DNA from: CAYZMS01 sp964479625
Lineage (GTDB): Bacteria > Bacteroidota > Bacteroidia > Chitinophagales > Saprospiraceae
NCBI GenBank assembly: GCA_964479625.1
Contig: CAYZMS010000003.1
Coordinates: 127,690 to 191,689 of the forward strand
Direction of reading: 5' to 3'
Length of the DNA: 64,000 nucleotides
The notes under the pieces were generated by a model. That model saw only the letters and a program-made list of their open reading frames with translations. It did not search any database and was not told the DNA's origin. Positions 9,382-19,500 of the stretch are shown here, one piece after another. Position 1 is the stretch's first letter. Each line of letters begins with the position of its first letter. The position numbers and the translations under genes were made by a program.

Positions 9382-11580
9382 ATGACTGTTACGCAAGATT
9401 CCCTTAATGAAGCACTTCAAACCTATTTCGGTTTCGATAATTTCAAGGGGAACCAGGAAGCCATCATTCGATCCGTCCTTGAGGGCCATGATACTTTTGT
9501 AATCATGCCTACCGGGGGTGGAAAATCCCTCTGCTACCAATTGCCCGCCCTGATGATGGAAGGCACTGCACTGGTCGTCTCTCCCCTTATTGCCCTGATG
9601 AAAAATCAGGTCGACTCTGTTCGGGGATATAGCCAGAATAATGAAGTGGCCCACTTCCTCAATTCCTCCCTGACCAAGGCACAAATGAAGCAGGTTCGGG
9701 AAGATATCACCAATCGAAAGACCAAACTGCTTTTTATCGCGCCGGAAACCCTTACCAAGGAGGAAAACATCCTTTTCTTCAAACAGGTGGATATTTCTTT
9801 TGTCGCCGTAGATGAAGCCCATTGTATTTCCGAATGGGGGCATGACTTCCGCCCCGAATACCGCCGCATACGGTCCATGTTACGCGAAATCGACCGGAAT
9901 GCACCAATTATTGCCCTTACCGCCACCGCTACCCCCAAGGTCCAGACGGATATCGTTAAGAACCTGAATATGGAGGCCCCCAATACGTTTGTTTCTTCCT
10001 TCAACCGCGAAAACCTATATTACGAAGTTCGACCTAAAGGAAAACCAGACCAGACGATCAAAAGTATCATCCAGGGCATTAAAAATATGGCTGGTAAATC
10101 GGGCATTATTTACGTTCAAAGCCGAAAATCAGCGGAGGAAATTGCCAAGGCCCTGGTAGTTAATGACATCAAGGCTGCTCCCTATCATGCCGGCCTGGAC
10201 GCCAAAACCCGAAGTAAAACCCAGGATAACTTCCTGATGGAGGAGGTGGATGTAATTGTAGCCACTATTGCCTTTGGAATGGGGATCGATAAGCCGGACG
10301 TCCGCTTTGTGATCCACTACGATATCCCCAAAAGTATTGAGAATTACTACCAGGAAACAGGCCGTGCCGGACGCGACGGACTGGAAGGAAAATGTATTGC
10401 CTTTTACTCTTACCGGGATATATTAAAGCTCGAAAAATTCCTTCGGGACAAACCGGTAGCCGAGCGGGAAATGGGCGCTCAGCTAATGCAGGAAGTTATG
10501 GCCTACGCCGAAACCTCGGCCTGTAGAAGGAAGTTCCTCTTACATTACTTTGGAGAGCAATTTGATGATTCGAATTGCTCCAATATGTGTGATAACTGCA
10601 AGTATCCCAAGGAAAAACTTGTAGCTACCGAAGAAATGAAAACCGCCCTGGAAGCCATCCTGATACTGGATGAGAACTATGGCCTTAAGCTGCTGATCAA
10701 CTTCCTGAGAGGAAGTAATAATCAGGAAATGCAGGATTTTCGCTTCCACGAACGGCGACTCTTTGGTGCCGGTAAAGACAAGGACACTACCTTTTGGAGC
10801 TCTGTTTACCGGCATGCCCTGCTCAATAACCTGATCTATAAGGATGTAGAAACCTATGGGTTAATCAAAATGACCGAAAAGGGCAGAGCCTTTATCGAAA
10901 ACCCCTTTGAGGTGCACATTCCGATCAATCACGACTTCGAACGGGAAGTGGTAGAGGAATACAGTAGCAATGGGCACACCGCCGTTTTGGATGATACTCT
11001 GATGAAGCTCCTAAAGGACCTGCGAAGGCAGGAGGCCAAACGAAAAGGGGTACCCCCTTTCGTTATCTTCCAGGATCCTTCCCTTGAAGATATGGCCACC
11101 CATTACCCGGTAAATATGGAGGATATGGCAACTATCAGCGGGGTAAGCGCAGGAAAAGCTGCCCGCTACGGTAAGCCTTTCCTTCAATTGATCAAAGAGT
11201 ATGTAGAGGCCAATGAAATAGAACGCCCAACGGATTTTGTGATCAAACAGGTTGCCAATAAATCCAAGATCAAGGTTAGCATTATCCAGGGGATCGATCG
11301 CAAGATCCCACTGGAAGATATTGCCGATTCTGCCGGCCTTAGCATGGAGGAACTGATGGAAGAAATGTACGCCATCGTCAATTCCGGAACCAAGGTAAAT
11401 ATTGATTATTACCTGGAAGATAACCTGGATGAATACGCCCGGGAAGAGATTCACGACTACCTGATGGAGGCCGACGTGGATGCCCTGGATCAGGCTTATC
11501 AGGAGTTGAAAGAGGAAGATATTACTATGGAGGAGATCCAACTATACCGAATCAAGTTCATTTCAGAACTAGCAAACTAA
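9382..11580 (+). CDS. recQ: ATP-dependent DNA helicase RecQ
   Basis: This superfamily II helicase unwinds DNA 3' to 5' in recombination and repair. It has Walker A MPTGGGKSLCYQ, the DEAH box VDEAHCISEWGHDFRPEY, SAT-like TATATP, and motif VI YYQETGRAGRDG. These are followed by a zinc-binding segment with CRRKFLLHYFGE and CSNMCDNC, a winged helix, and an HRDC domain around VNMEDMATISGVSAGKAARYG. The ATG at 9382 is preferred to an in-frame TTG at 9349, giving 732 residues, longer than E. coli RecQ because of an extra C-terminal helical extension common in Bacteroidota. Confidence 0.93.
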   Translation: MTVTQDSLNEALQTYFGFDNFKGNQEAIIRSVLEGHDTFVIMPTGGGKSLCYQLPALMMEGTALVVSPLIALMKNQVDSVRGYSQNNEVAHFLNSSLTKAQMKQVREDITNRKTKLLFIAPETLTKEENILFFKQVDISFVAVDEAHCISEWGHDFRPEYRRIRSMLREIDRNAPIIALTATATPKVQTDIVKNLNMEAPNTFVSSFNRENLYYEVRPKGKPDQTIKSIIQGIKNMAGKSGIIYVQSRKSAEEIAKALVVNDIKAAPYHAGLDAKTRSKTQDNFLMEEVDVIVATIAFGMGIDKPDVRFVIHYDIPKSIENYYQETGRAGRDGLEGKCIAFYSYRDILKLEKFLRDKPVAEREMGAQLMQEVMAYAETSACRRKFLLHYFGEQFDDSNCSNMCDNCKYPKEKLVATEEMKTALEAILILDENYGLKLLINFLRGSNNQEMQDFRFHERRLFGAGKDKDTTFWSSVYRHALLNNLIYKDVETYGLIKMTEKGRAFIENPFEVHIPINHDFEREVVEEYSSNGHTAVLDDTLMKLLKDLRRQEAKRKGVPPFVIFQDPSLEDMATHYPVNMEDMATISGVSAGKAARYGKPFLQLIKEYVEANEIERPTDFVIKQVANKSKIKVSIIQGIDRKIPLEDIADSAGLSMEELMEEMYAIVNSGTKVNIDYYLEDNLDEYAREEIHDYLMEADVDALDQAYQELKEEDITMEEIQLYRIKFISELAN

Positions 11581-11588
11581 ACGGCGTT

Positions 11589-12011
11589 TTGAAGATTCTC
11601 ATCATTAACGGCCCCAATCTCAACTTGTTGGGGCAGCGGGAACCGGAGGTCTATGGTAAACGTACCTTTGAGGACTTTTTGCAGGAGTTGCGCGCCGGAT
11701 ATCCCGAGCATGAACTGGACTATTTTCAATCCAACCACGAAGGGGCGATCATTGATACCCTGCATGAACAAGGGTTTTCTGTGGATGGAATAATTTTGAA
11801 TGGAGGGGCCTTCACCCATACTTCCATTGCCCTTGCGGATGCGGTTGCCGCTATTACCAGTCCCGTCCTGGAGGTACATATTTCCAACATTCACGCCCGT
11901 GAACCCTATCGTGCCCACTCTTACACGGCAGCTCACACTCTTGGGGTGATTACAGGGCTGGGGCTCCAGGGTTATGAATTGGCCGTTTCCTATTTTTTAG
12001 CCAATCATTAG
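11589..12011 (+). CDS. aroQ: 3-dehydroquinate dehydratase, type II
   Basis: This 140-residue enzyme dehydrates 3-dehydroquinate in the shikimate pathway. The signature GPNLNLLGQREPEVYG is at residues 8-23, with the catalytic tyrosine in it. QSNHEGAIID, NGGAFTHTSIAL with its active-site Asn and HISNIHAREPYRAHS with the catalytic His follow. Length fits the dodecameric type II family. The best start is TTG at 11589, 9 bases after the recQ stop; no ATG is available in frame nearby. Confidence 0.93.
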   Translation: MKILIINGPNLNLLGQREPEVYGKRTFEDFLQELRAGYPEHELDYFQSNHEGAIIDTLHEQGFSVDGIILNGGAFTHTSIALADAVAAITSPVLEVHISNIHAREPYRAHSYTAAHTLGVITGLGLQGYELAVSYFLANH

Positions 12012-12029
12012 AGAGAAGCCGTTTAGGCA

Positions 12030-12530
12030 TTAATTGGGGCCAAGCGGGTCAAGGTCCAACAGGCGCAGACGGTATTTCTTCCCGTTTTTGATGGTCTTCT
12101 TCGAAAAGAGCGTAGCCACCAAAAAGCCGCTGGCGAGGGCTGTACCGGAGATCAATGCGTCGGTACCATTGTAATTGGTATCCGGGTCACCATCGGTGGA
12201 TTTGCCAATGAGTGCAAAGCCAGACCAGGCGAGGCCGAAAGTTCCCAATTGTATGCCCACAATCTTTGGCCAACGGCGCTCAAATTGCAACGCTTCAATG
12301 CTGTTTACATTGATCAGGCGATCATCGAATACGATGACATCCTCGGGTACCATATAGCCCTCGATCACTCCTTCATACCAAATTTCATCCTCCAGTAATT
12401 GATAGCGCAATTCTGTGCCGGCAGGGATTTTTTGCCGTTTTGCCGAACCGATCTTTTCAACTTGAAGTACTTGTTGGCTTAAAAGCCCGTGGCCGACAAA
12501 CAAAAGAAAAAGGCAACCTAAATAACGCAT
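12030..12530 (-). CDS. Exported conserved hypothetical protein
   Basis: This gene is not recognised. The ATG at 12530 gives 166 residues starting with a signal peptide MRYLGCLFLLFVGHGLLSQQ; an upstream in-frame start at 12560 would precede it with polar residues. The middle (IPAGTELRYQLLEDEIWYEGVIEGYM) looks like a small beta-rich domain, followed by two hydrophobic stretches (about 95-115 and 130-147). It is convergent with aroQ and stands alone. Confidence 0.6.
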   Translation of the reverse strand: MRYLGCLFLLFVGHGLLSQQVLQVEKIGSAKRQKIPAGTELRYQLLEDEIWYEGVIEGYMVPEDVIVFDDRLINVNSIEALQFERRWPKIVGIQLGTFGLAWSGFALIGKSTDGDPDTNYNGTDALISGTALASGFLVATLFSKKTIKNGKKYRLRLLDLDPLGPN

Positions 12531-12702
12531 GAGGTGTTCGTATTTGATGAGATAAAACAAAGGGCCTGCAACGGGTCATTGAACCCCCTTTAAAGACGCC
12601 AGCAGGCACCCATTCGTTCAATCAACAGTATCCCACATAATTTTACCTCAATAATACTGCTATTTTTGGGTTCTGAAATCAGTTCGTTATTAAACCGGAT
12701 CG

Positions 12703-14523
12703 ATGAGTAGTTTTTGGCGCGTACTTACCTATCTAAAAAACTATAAGGCTTACACGGCCCTCGCTATATTTAGCAACCTGCTGACTGCAGTTTTTACGGT
12801 AGTTGGGATCCCCCTGTTGATCCCCTTTCTAAATATTCTTTTCGACCGGGTCGAAAAGCCCATCGATACCGCCGAACTAAATTGGACGGATCTGGATTCG
12901 ATCAGTGCTAATTTGCAACTGTACTTCTGGGAATTAATGGAACAGGTAGGGCGGGAGCAGGCCTTGGTCTATGTATGTATAGCGATATTGATCTCCTTTT
13001 TCCTGAAAAACCTGTTTCGGTACCTCGCCCTTTTTTTCTTTGCTCCTGTTCGAAACGGGGTTACTGCTGATATTCGCCAGGAGTTATTTGGGAAAATGTT
13101 GGCCTTGCCCCTTTCCTTTTTTTCGGAGGAGCGCAAAGGGGACCTTATGTCGCGTATGACCTCAGATGTCATCGAGGTGGAGCAGAGCATCCTCAATATG
13201 CTGGTAGCTGTATTCCGGGAACCCCTCATCATTATCGGAGCATTGGCCTTAATGGTTTCCTTTAGTCCTTCCCTTACCGTTTTTGTGTTTGCCCTGCTGC
13301 TCTTTACTGGCTTGGTTATCGGGTATATAGGAAAATCGCTAAGGCGCCCCTCTTCGGAAGTACAACGAAGGCTTGGTGCTTTGATCTCGAAGATAGAAGA
13401 GGCCCTGAGCGGCTTGCGGATCATTAAAGGCTTTAATGCGGAGCCTTATCAGGAGGAAAAATTTTCAGAGGAAAATCAAGGTTATAGCTGGACCCTGACC
13501 CACCTGCTCTGGCGCAAAGATTTGGCTTCCCCCTTGTCGGAGTTTTTGGGGATAGGCGTGGTAGCCGTACTGTTGTGGTTTGGTTCCAGACAGGTTTTTT
13601 CCGGTGCTTTGGAGGCCAGTACCTTTTTGTCCTTCATTTTTGCCTTTTACAATGTGATCGAACCGGCGAAGTCGTTTTCGAAAGCCTTTTACAATATTCA
13701 AAAGGGTTCTGCGGCTATGGACAGGATCGAAACCATACTCGATGCGCCCAACCCCATCGCACAAAATACGGGCCAGCGACCATTGCCGGGTTTTCAGCAT
13801 GCCATAGAATACAGGGATGTCAGCTTCAGGTATCGGCCCCAGGACCATCTGGTATTGGAGCATATCCAGTTGAAGGTCCCCAAGGGAAAGGTAGTAGCGC
13901 TGGTAGGGGCTTCCGGGGCAGGGAAATCTACCCTGGTAGACCTGTTGCCCCGTTTTTACGATGTAACGGCGGGAGGGATCTTTATAGACGGGGTCGACAT
14001 CCGGGAGTTTCGATTGAAGGATCTGCGGCAGTTGATGGGGATCGTTTCTCAGGAGGCTATTTTGTTCAATGATACCATCTATAATAATATTGTATTTGGG
14101 ATGGAGGGCGTAAGCGAGGAACAGGTGCAAAATGCCGCCCGGATCGCCAATGCCCATGATTTTATCATGGCTACAGAAAAGGGGTATCAAACTAATATTG
14201 GGGATCGGGGCAATAACCTTAGCGGGGGACAACGTCAGCGTTTGACCATTGCACGAGCCATTCTGAAAAACCCGCCCATTTTAATTCTGGATGAAGCGAC
14301 CTCTGCCCTGGACTCCGAATCGGAGCAGCTGGTTCAGGCTGCCCTGCTTGAATTAATGAAAGAGCGGACGTCTATCGTGATCGCCCATCGTTTGTCTACC
14401 ATTCAGCATGCCGATGAGATCGTGGTCATGGGTAAGGGAAAGATCATAGAAAGGGGGACTCACGATCGCCTGCTTCGGAAAGATGGGGAGTACCACAAGT
14501 TGGTCGAATTACAAACCTTCTGA
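12703..14523 (+). CDS. ABC transporter, MsbA/LmrA-type exporter
   Basis: This 606-residue half-transporter has six membrane spans in residues 1-330 followed by one nucleotide-binding domain. Walker A GASGAGKSTL is near residue 400, the ABC signature LSGGQRQRLTIARAIL near 505, Walker B ILILDEATSALD near 526 and the H-loop IVIAHRLST after that. Such proteins flip lipids or export drugs; MsbA-type lipid A transport is possible but not shown. A TATTTTTG element at 12661-12668 is a likely -7 promoter box. The T9SS cargo gene follows 37 bases after the stop. Confidence 0.88.
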   Translation: MSSFWRVLTYLKNYKAYTALAIFSNLLTAVFTVVGIPLLIPFLNILFDRVEKPIDTAELNWTDLDSISANLQLYFWELMEQVGREQALVYVCIAILISFFLKNLFRYLALFFFAPVRNGVTADIRQELFGKMLALPLSFFSEERKGDLMSRMTSDVIEVEQSILNMLVAVFREPLIIIGALALMVSFSPSLTVFVFALLLFTGLVIGYIGKSLRRPSSEVQRRLGALISKIEEALSGLRIIKGFNAEPYQEEKFSEENQGYSWTLTHLLWRKDLASPLSEFLGIGVVAVLLWFGSRQVFSGALEASTFLSFIFAFYNVIEPAKSFSKAFYNIQKGSAAMDRIETILDAPNPIAQNTGQRPLPGFQHAIEYRDVSFRYRPQDHLVLEHIQLKVPKGKVVALVGASGAGKSTLVDLLPRFYDVTAGGIFIDGVDIREFRLKDLRQLMGIVSQEAILFNDTIYNNIVFGMEGVSEEQVQNAARIANAHDFIMATEKGYQTNIGDRGNNLSGGQRQRLTIARAILKNPPILILDEATSALDSESEQLVQAALLELMKERTSIVIAHRLSTIQHADEIVVMGKGKIIERGTHDRLLRKDGEYHKLVELQTF

Positions 14524-14560
14524 AACAGGTTCACTATTTTTGTAAAAAAGTAGGACCCGT

Positions 14561-15712
14561 ATGTCGCAGTATTCTATTTCCTTTTGGGGTTGTTGGAAGT
14601 TCATTATAGCACTACTGCTTAGTGGTCTTTTTCATTTTTCTGTTGCTGCACAACCGGTTTACTCTATTGAACAACTTCCCGGTTTGGGAGACACCCTGAC
14701 CATCGGCCGGGATCGCCTGCCCGAAAGGATAGACCTGGGGGCGGCGGGTTCGCAGGAGCGTTTTGACTTTTCCAGCCTGAATGCGCCCTTTGCACAACGT
14801 TCGGTCTGGGAAACGGCTAGGGGAGACCATCCTTTTTTCACCGCTGATCTCAAGATACAGGTAGCTCCCGGCCTATGGAGGTATTACCGAAAAGACCGGG
14901 ATCGGATCTACTGGATGGGAGTAGAGGGCCAAGACCCCCTGGGGTTGGGGATAAAAGGTAGTTTTGCCCTCACCCAACCTCTGGAAGAATGGCGGGCTCC
15001 CCTTCGGTATGGAGAGGATTTTCTTCAGCAAAGCGGCTGGAATTGGACCTTTAGTTATCAGCAAGCCCCTCCCGGCCTGAAGAAACAATTGCCTTACCGG
15101 CCGGATTCGATCCGGATCCGAATAGATCTGGAGCGGTTGGATGTAGTAGATGGCTGGGGGCGTTTATTCATGCCCGGGGGCATTTTTGAGGTGCTTCGGG
15201 AAAAACGATACGAGACACGGCTGGTAGAAGTGGATACGAAGGTGGGGAATCGATCCTGGCAAACCACTACGAACCTGCTTCCCAATCTGGAATGGGCTGG
15301 CCGGAAGGAGCTGGAATACCACTACTACTGGGCGGAAGGCCAGTCTCATCCCGTTGTGGTCAGTATTTCCGACGGAGCGACCGGCACCGTAGAGGAAGTC
15401 AGGTTTTTGGGTTTATCTCCCGACCTTTCGATTCGAGCTGCCAAATCCCTACAGGCAGGAGTTTTTGCTTCTCCCAACCCCGCCATTACCTATACCCGTT
15501 TTGAGTTTTCCGGCCTGGAACCGGGGCATTATACCCTAAGTATTCTTAACATCATCGGGCGGGAGATCTGGGCCAGGGAATACCAGGTAGCCGGCGATTT
15601 TATCGACAAGGTCGAATTGGCGGGCTTTAATAAAGGCGCCTACCTCTACAGCTTACGGGATGCCTCCGGCAATACGTTGATCACCCGCCGATTGAATATT
15701 ATTCGGCCTTAA
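14561..15712 (+). CDS. Secreted protein with a type IX secretion sorting tail
   Basis: This 383-residue protein has a signal peptide (hydrophobic FIIALLLSGLFHF, cleavage near VAAQP) and a C-terminal type IX secretion domain of about 80 residues. That domain contains ASPNPAITYTRFEFSG, YTLSILNIIGREIW and the closing GAYLYSLRDASGNTLITRRL. The middle is not recognised. It is probably exported across the outer membrane by PorT/Sov-type machinery. A TATTTTTG at 14535-14542 fits a -7 promoter box 18 bases before the start. Confidence 0.75.
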   Translation: MSQYSISFWGCWKFIIALLLSGLFHFSVAAQPVYSIEQLPGLGDTLTIGRDRLPERIDLGAAGSQERFDFSSLNAPFAQRSVWETARGDHPFFTADLKIQVAPGLWRYYRKDRDRIYWMGVEGQDPLGLGIKGSFALTQPLEEWRAPLRYGEDFLQQSGWNWTFSYQQAPPGLKKQLPYRPDSIRIRIDLERLDVVDGWGRLFMPGGIFEVLREKRYETRLVEVDTKVGNRSWQTTTNLLPNLEWAGRKELEYHYYWAEGQSHPVVVSISDGATGTVEEVRFLGLSPDLSIRAAKSLQAGVFASPNPAITYTRFEFSGLEPGHYTLSILNIIGREIWAREYQVAGDFIDKVELAGFNKGAYLYSLRDASGNTLITRRLNIIRP

Positions 15713-16018
15713 AAGAGGTAATAATCGAACTTTTGAACAGTTCGCTTTGAATAATAGAATTTCCATTGGCTATTTTAGCATTTACAGATGATGTTTTCGT
15801 CATAACGGTTGATGAAGGCCAGCCGGTTGCTGCTGCTCAAATGGGTCTTGGTGCAAATACCTTAATGTCGGGTTTAGTTTAAGAAGTGTAGTCGGTCTGC
15901 TTAAAGATAAAGCAAGCAGCAATGTCATGCCTTAAACGAACTTCCGGCTGTGACAAGCCCGCAGCTCGCCTTTTCGTAAGTATTATTCGTAAATAGTAAG
16001 CTCAATAAAAGTAAAAGG
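15713..16018. other. Intergenic region before the DGR locus
   Basis: These 306 bases hold no clear gene. A short hairpin with arms CGAACT and AGTTCG lies at 15726-15744. An open frame from TTG 15766 to TAA 15882 (38 codons) reads DDVFVITVDEGQPV, GLGANTLMSGLV and could be a decayed remnant, but no family was recognised. No full promoter consensus was found before the gene at 16019. Confidence 0.4.
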
Positions 16019-16462
16019 ATGTCGACCATCAAATTTGAATCCAAGGTAATCGCCACAGTCGATTTGAAGCCCTTTTTTAAAGATACCGGTCTGGAGTTCA
16101 CTGAAGAGCACTTCACCGAACCTCACCGGGGTGGAGTGGAATCCATTCTCCATTTCGTGACCGAGAACCTGGAGGTAATCAAGTTTTTCGTGAGTATTTT
16201 TGGTGCATTCCATTGGTGGATAGAATACCAGAAAATGCAATTGGAAAAAAAGAAAGACGCCCGTGAGGCCGATAAGCACGAGCTTGAAATGGAGTTGCAG
16301 CGTTTAGAATTATTAGAAAGAAAAGCTACCCTTCGCGTAACGCTTAAAAACGAGAACGTGCTTATCCTTGCTAAGGGTACCGAAGAGGAGATCGCTCAAC
16401 AAATACAGCAGGATGTACCCCATTTGAACGCCAATGAAATCAGAAGGGTGGAACTAAAATAA
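16019..16462 (+). CDS. EACC1-like small protein of a conflict system
   Basis: This 147-residue protein has an N-terminal beta-rich stretch and a single hydrophobic helix near residues 57-77 (VIKFFVSIFGAFHWWIEY). A long charged helix (about 78-107, rich in Lys and Glu) follows, then a C-terminal beta-beta-alpha unit (LRVTLKNENVLILAKGTEEE). This order resembles the effector-associated constant component EACC1 found beside protease-NTPase conflict systems in multicellular bacteria; that match is by eye. It is followed 52 bases later by the CHAT-NACHT gene in the same direction. It may tether or transmit the signal of that protein. Confidence 0.55.
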   Translation: MSTIKFESKVIATVDLKPFFKDTGLEFTEEHFTEPHRGGVESILHFVTENLEVIKFFVSIFGAFHWWIEYQKMQLEKKKDAREADKHELEMELQRLELLERKATLRVTLKNENVLILAKGTEEEIAQQIQQDVPHLNANEIRRVELK

Positions 16463-16513
16463 CAAGCTAAACACCTAATCCTTGACATGGAAAAGGTTTA
16501 AATCTTTAGATTT

Positions 16514-19500
16514 ATGGGAACCCCATCTCGTGTTTTTCAATTTATCGCTCCCCACTTTGTAAAAGGTAATGATGTTCAGGCTGGGAAGGAATTTGAGGCC
16601 ATACAAAAGTACATCTATCCACCAGATATCCTTTACCGGTATGAACAAGTAGCCTACTCCGACCTTTGGACTAAGACTACCCACCAAAGGCCACATTTGC
16701 TGCACATTGTGGCCCACGGAAATGATGGACAGCTACTGGCTGCTGATGCCTATCTACAACATTTAGAGGTGGATGCCCACTTTTTGGCAGCCGAAGTAAA
16801 GGCGCATTTTGGCAGCCATCTACAATATGTATATCTGGGAGTGTGCGACTCGGTAGGGTTGGCCCGAAGTATTGCTGCGCAGGGCTATACGGTACTTTGC
16901 TTTGAAGGAAAGGTGGAACCCGAGAAAGGCGTGTTCTTTGCCGAAACTTTCTACAAGTTCTTCCTCCAAGAAAAAAAAGATTTTTATACCGCCTTTACTG
17001 CCGCTAAAAACTCCTGGAAAGCCAATGGGTACCATGACAATGGCGTAGTGCCTCGTTTCTACTGTGCTGAATCTACACCCCCTTTGCAGTTTATATGGAA
17101 TAAAGACCAGTACAAGGCTTTATTGGAGAAAGTTCGCTCAGCTAGAAAGCCTCGCTTGTTAGAAGAATTGTTTGATGAACTTCGGCTTGATGCAAGCAGG
17201 TTGGAGCCATTTAACCTGCATGAAGTGTACCAATATCTGAAAGGATCGAATGCACTCTTTCCCCTTAGAGATAGAGCAGAAACCTACTTTTTACATCACA
17301 AACATTTATATACAGAAGCCTTCATGGATATAGAGGAAGGCTTGCTTAAGCCTTATCTGGAGTTACCTTCACCTGCTGAGATCCAAAAGCAATCCGCCAT
17401 TGCTGCCACAAGTTTAGATTATAAAAGACCTTTAGGGTGGGTGGTAGGTAAAAAAAGGCTGACCTCCGAGGGGCTGGAGTTATTAGCTAAAGAATTGGTG
17501 CTACCCCTGGGGCTAGATTTTAATCGAGTCAAAGCACATTTATTAGGCGAGTCTCTTAGTTTGAAAGTGTGCATATTGCCCGACGGCAAGGAAGGGGCTC
17601 CTATGAATACCAAGCAGTTTCTGCCATGGCTGATCGGACAAAAAAGCCGGTTCTTTGTACTTAGGGGAGCTGCTGGCTCTGGAAAAACAACCTTTCTTGT
17701 CGACACAGTGAAGCAGCACTTCCAGCGCGAGACCCCCCAAAAGATATTCATTGCCCGATTCAGTGATGTTGAAAAACTAAAAGTGCAATTGGGAAAGTGG
17801 GAAAAGGATGCGATCGGGAACATCCTGATCTTGGATGCCCTGGATGAACTGTACGATGGCAGCCAGACCATCTTCGACCTGCTTACACAAAAAGACCACC
17901 CTGTGCGAGCGTTTTCTAAGGTGGTATTAGGCTTTCGGGATACCTTCTTAACAGCCAACGAAAACCTGGAAGAAGCGATTGAAAGAGAAGACTGGGTGCT
18001 GTTGCACATGGCGCCCCTCCAATTTCTTGATGTAGAACGCTACCTGCGGGAGTCCTTCCCTGTCAATAAGATGCAAAAAGAATACGGTGACGCTCGCCGC
18101 TTCATTATGGACGGTGATAGTTTACCGCCTAAGCTCCGCGATGGAGTAACGCCATTTGTGCTTTACCACATCCAATTTCTTCTTGAAGCACCGCCACAGG
18201 ATGGTCCGCTAACTTACTGGGATGTAATGAACCGCTTGGTAGAAAAGATATTAGATAAAGGTAGCCCCCAGGATAGGCGTAACTCCCAGGTTTATAAGCA
18301 AAAAATGCTGGAAGTATTTAAAGCTAAAGTATTACAGGCCTACCAACAAGGTGAAAAAGATGGCCCACTTATGTTTACGCAACAAGACTTGGAAAACCTG
18401 TCAATTGATGAAAGGCTATTGCGTAACTTCTCCTTTCTTTCGATAGTAGAAGGTAATCCCAAAGGGGATTACACCTTCAGTCACAGCAACTTCATCGACT
18501 ACTTCCTAGCTTTATTGCTCTTCGAAGGGCACATAAGGGAATTGGACTTTGACAAATCCCGCTACCCCGATGCTTACCGTCTATACCAGATCTCTTGCTG
18601 GAAAAGGATAGCACCCAAAGGGGTCTACCAATATGATTGGGACCCATTGGTGGCTTCTACCCTGCCTTGTTTTGCCTTTCAGGTAATGGTCCGCAAACAG
18701 GGCGGGCAACTGCCGCTTCGACACCCGTCGATCAGCAAGTACTTCCGCAATGTGTTTAAAGATTGGAACCCAGTGACCTGGAACAAAGCCAAAAAACTGG
18801 CCGCCCAAAATTCGGAAGGAGCCGACATTAGTGGGGGTATAAAAGCCTTTAAACAGCGCAGCCGCTGGGGGGGCGATTCCGAAGAATTAGCACAGCTAAT
18901 CGATTTCAAACACAACAACTTCCGCCATCCGCTCTACCGTGATGTATTTGCCTTCCTTTACTATCAGGAACAAGGGCGAAATCCTGCGCTGGACTTTTTG
19001 GACAAAAGCCCTTTTGGCTGGCTTTTCCGCTATGAGCAAAACTGGCTGGAATATGGAGAGCAGGCAGCAGCGTATTCTCTGGTCTATCCCGTTAAAGAAA
19101 ATGCTCAGGCCTATAACCTGCTACAAAGGGCCATCGGTGTGGATACATTTACGGCATTCGATCAGGAAGTATATGCTGCTTTGCAAACTCCGGCCATACT
19201 GGAACAATACTACGAGCATGCCAAACACCTGCATATTCAAGTACATCCCGATAACCTGCCCGCCCGATTACTGGAGCGCATTCCATTTCCTGAGCAGTTT
19301 GAAGAACTGAGTATAGGTGGCAATACTGCTTTAGTGGGAGATTGGGACCTAAGAGCCTTTGAAAATCTGGAAATGCTGGACCTGTCTGGTGTGGATATCA
19401 AGCGCCTTCGTATTACCGGCTGCCCCCCTTTACTAAATGTTATTATGCACCCAGCAGCTGATCAATTACAAATTAATGGGGGCGATAAGGTGGGGCTCGA

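Noticed and set aside
15766..15882. 38-codon frame (TTG start) reading DDVFVITVDEGQPV
   Set aside because: Protein-like but too short and unmatched to any family I know; noted only as a possible remnant.
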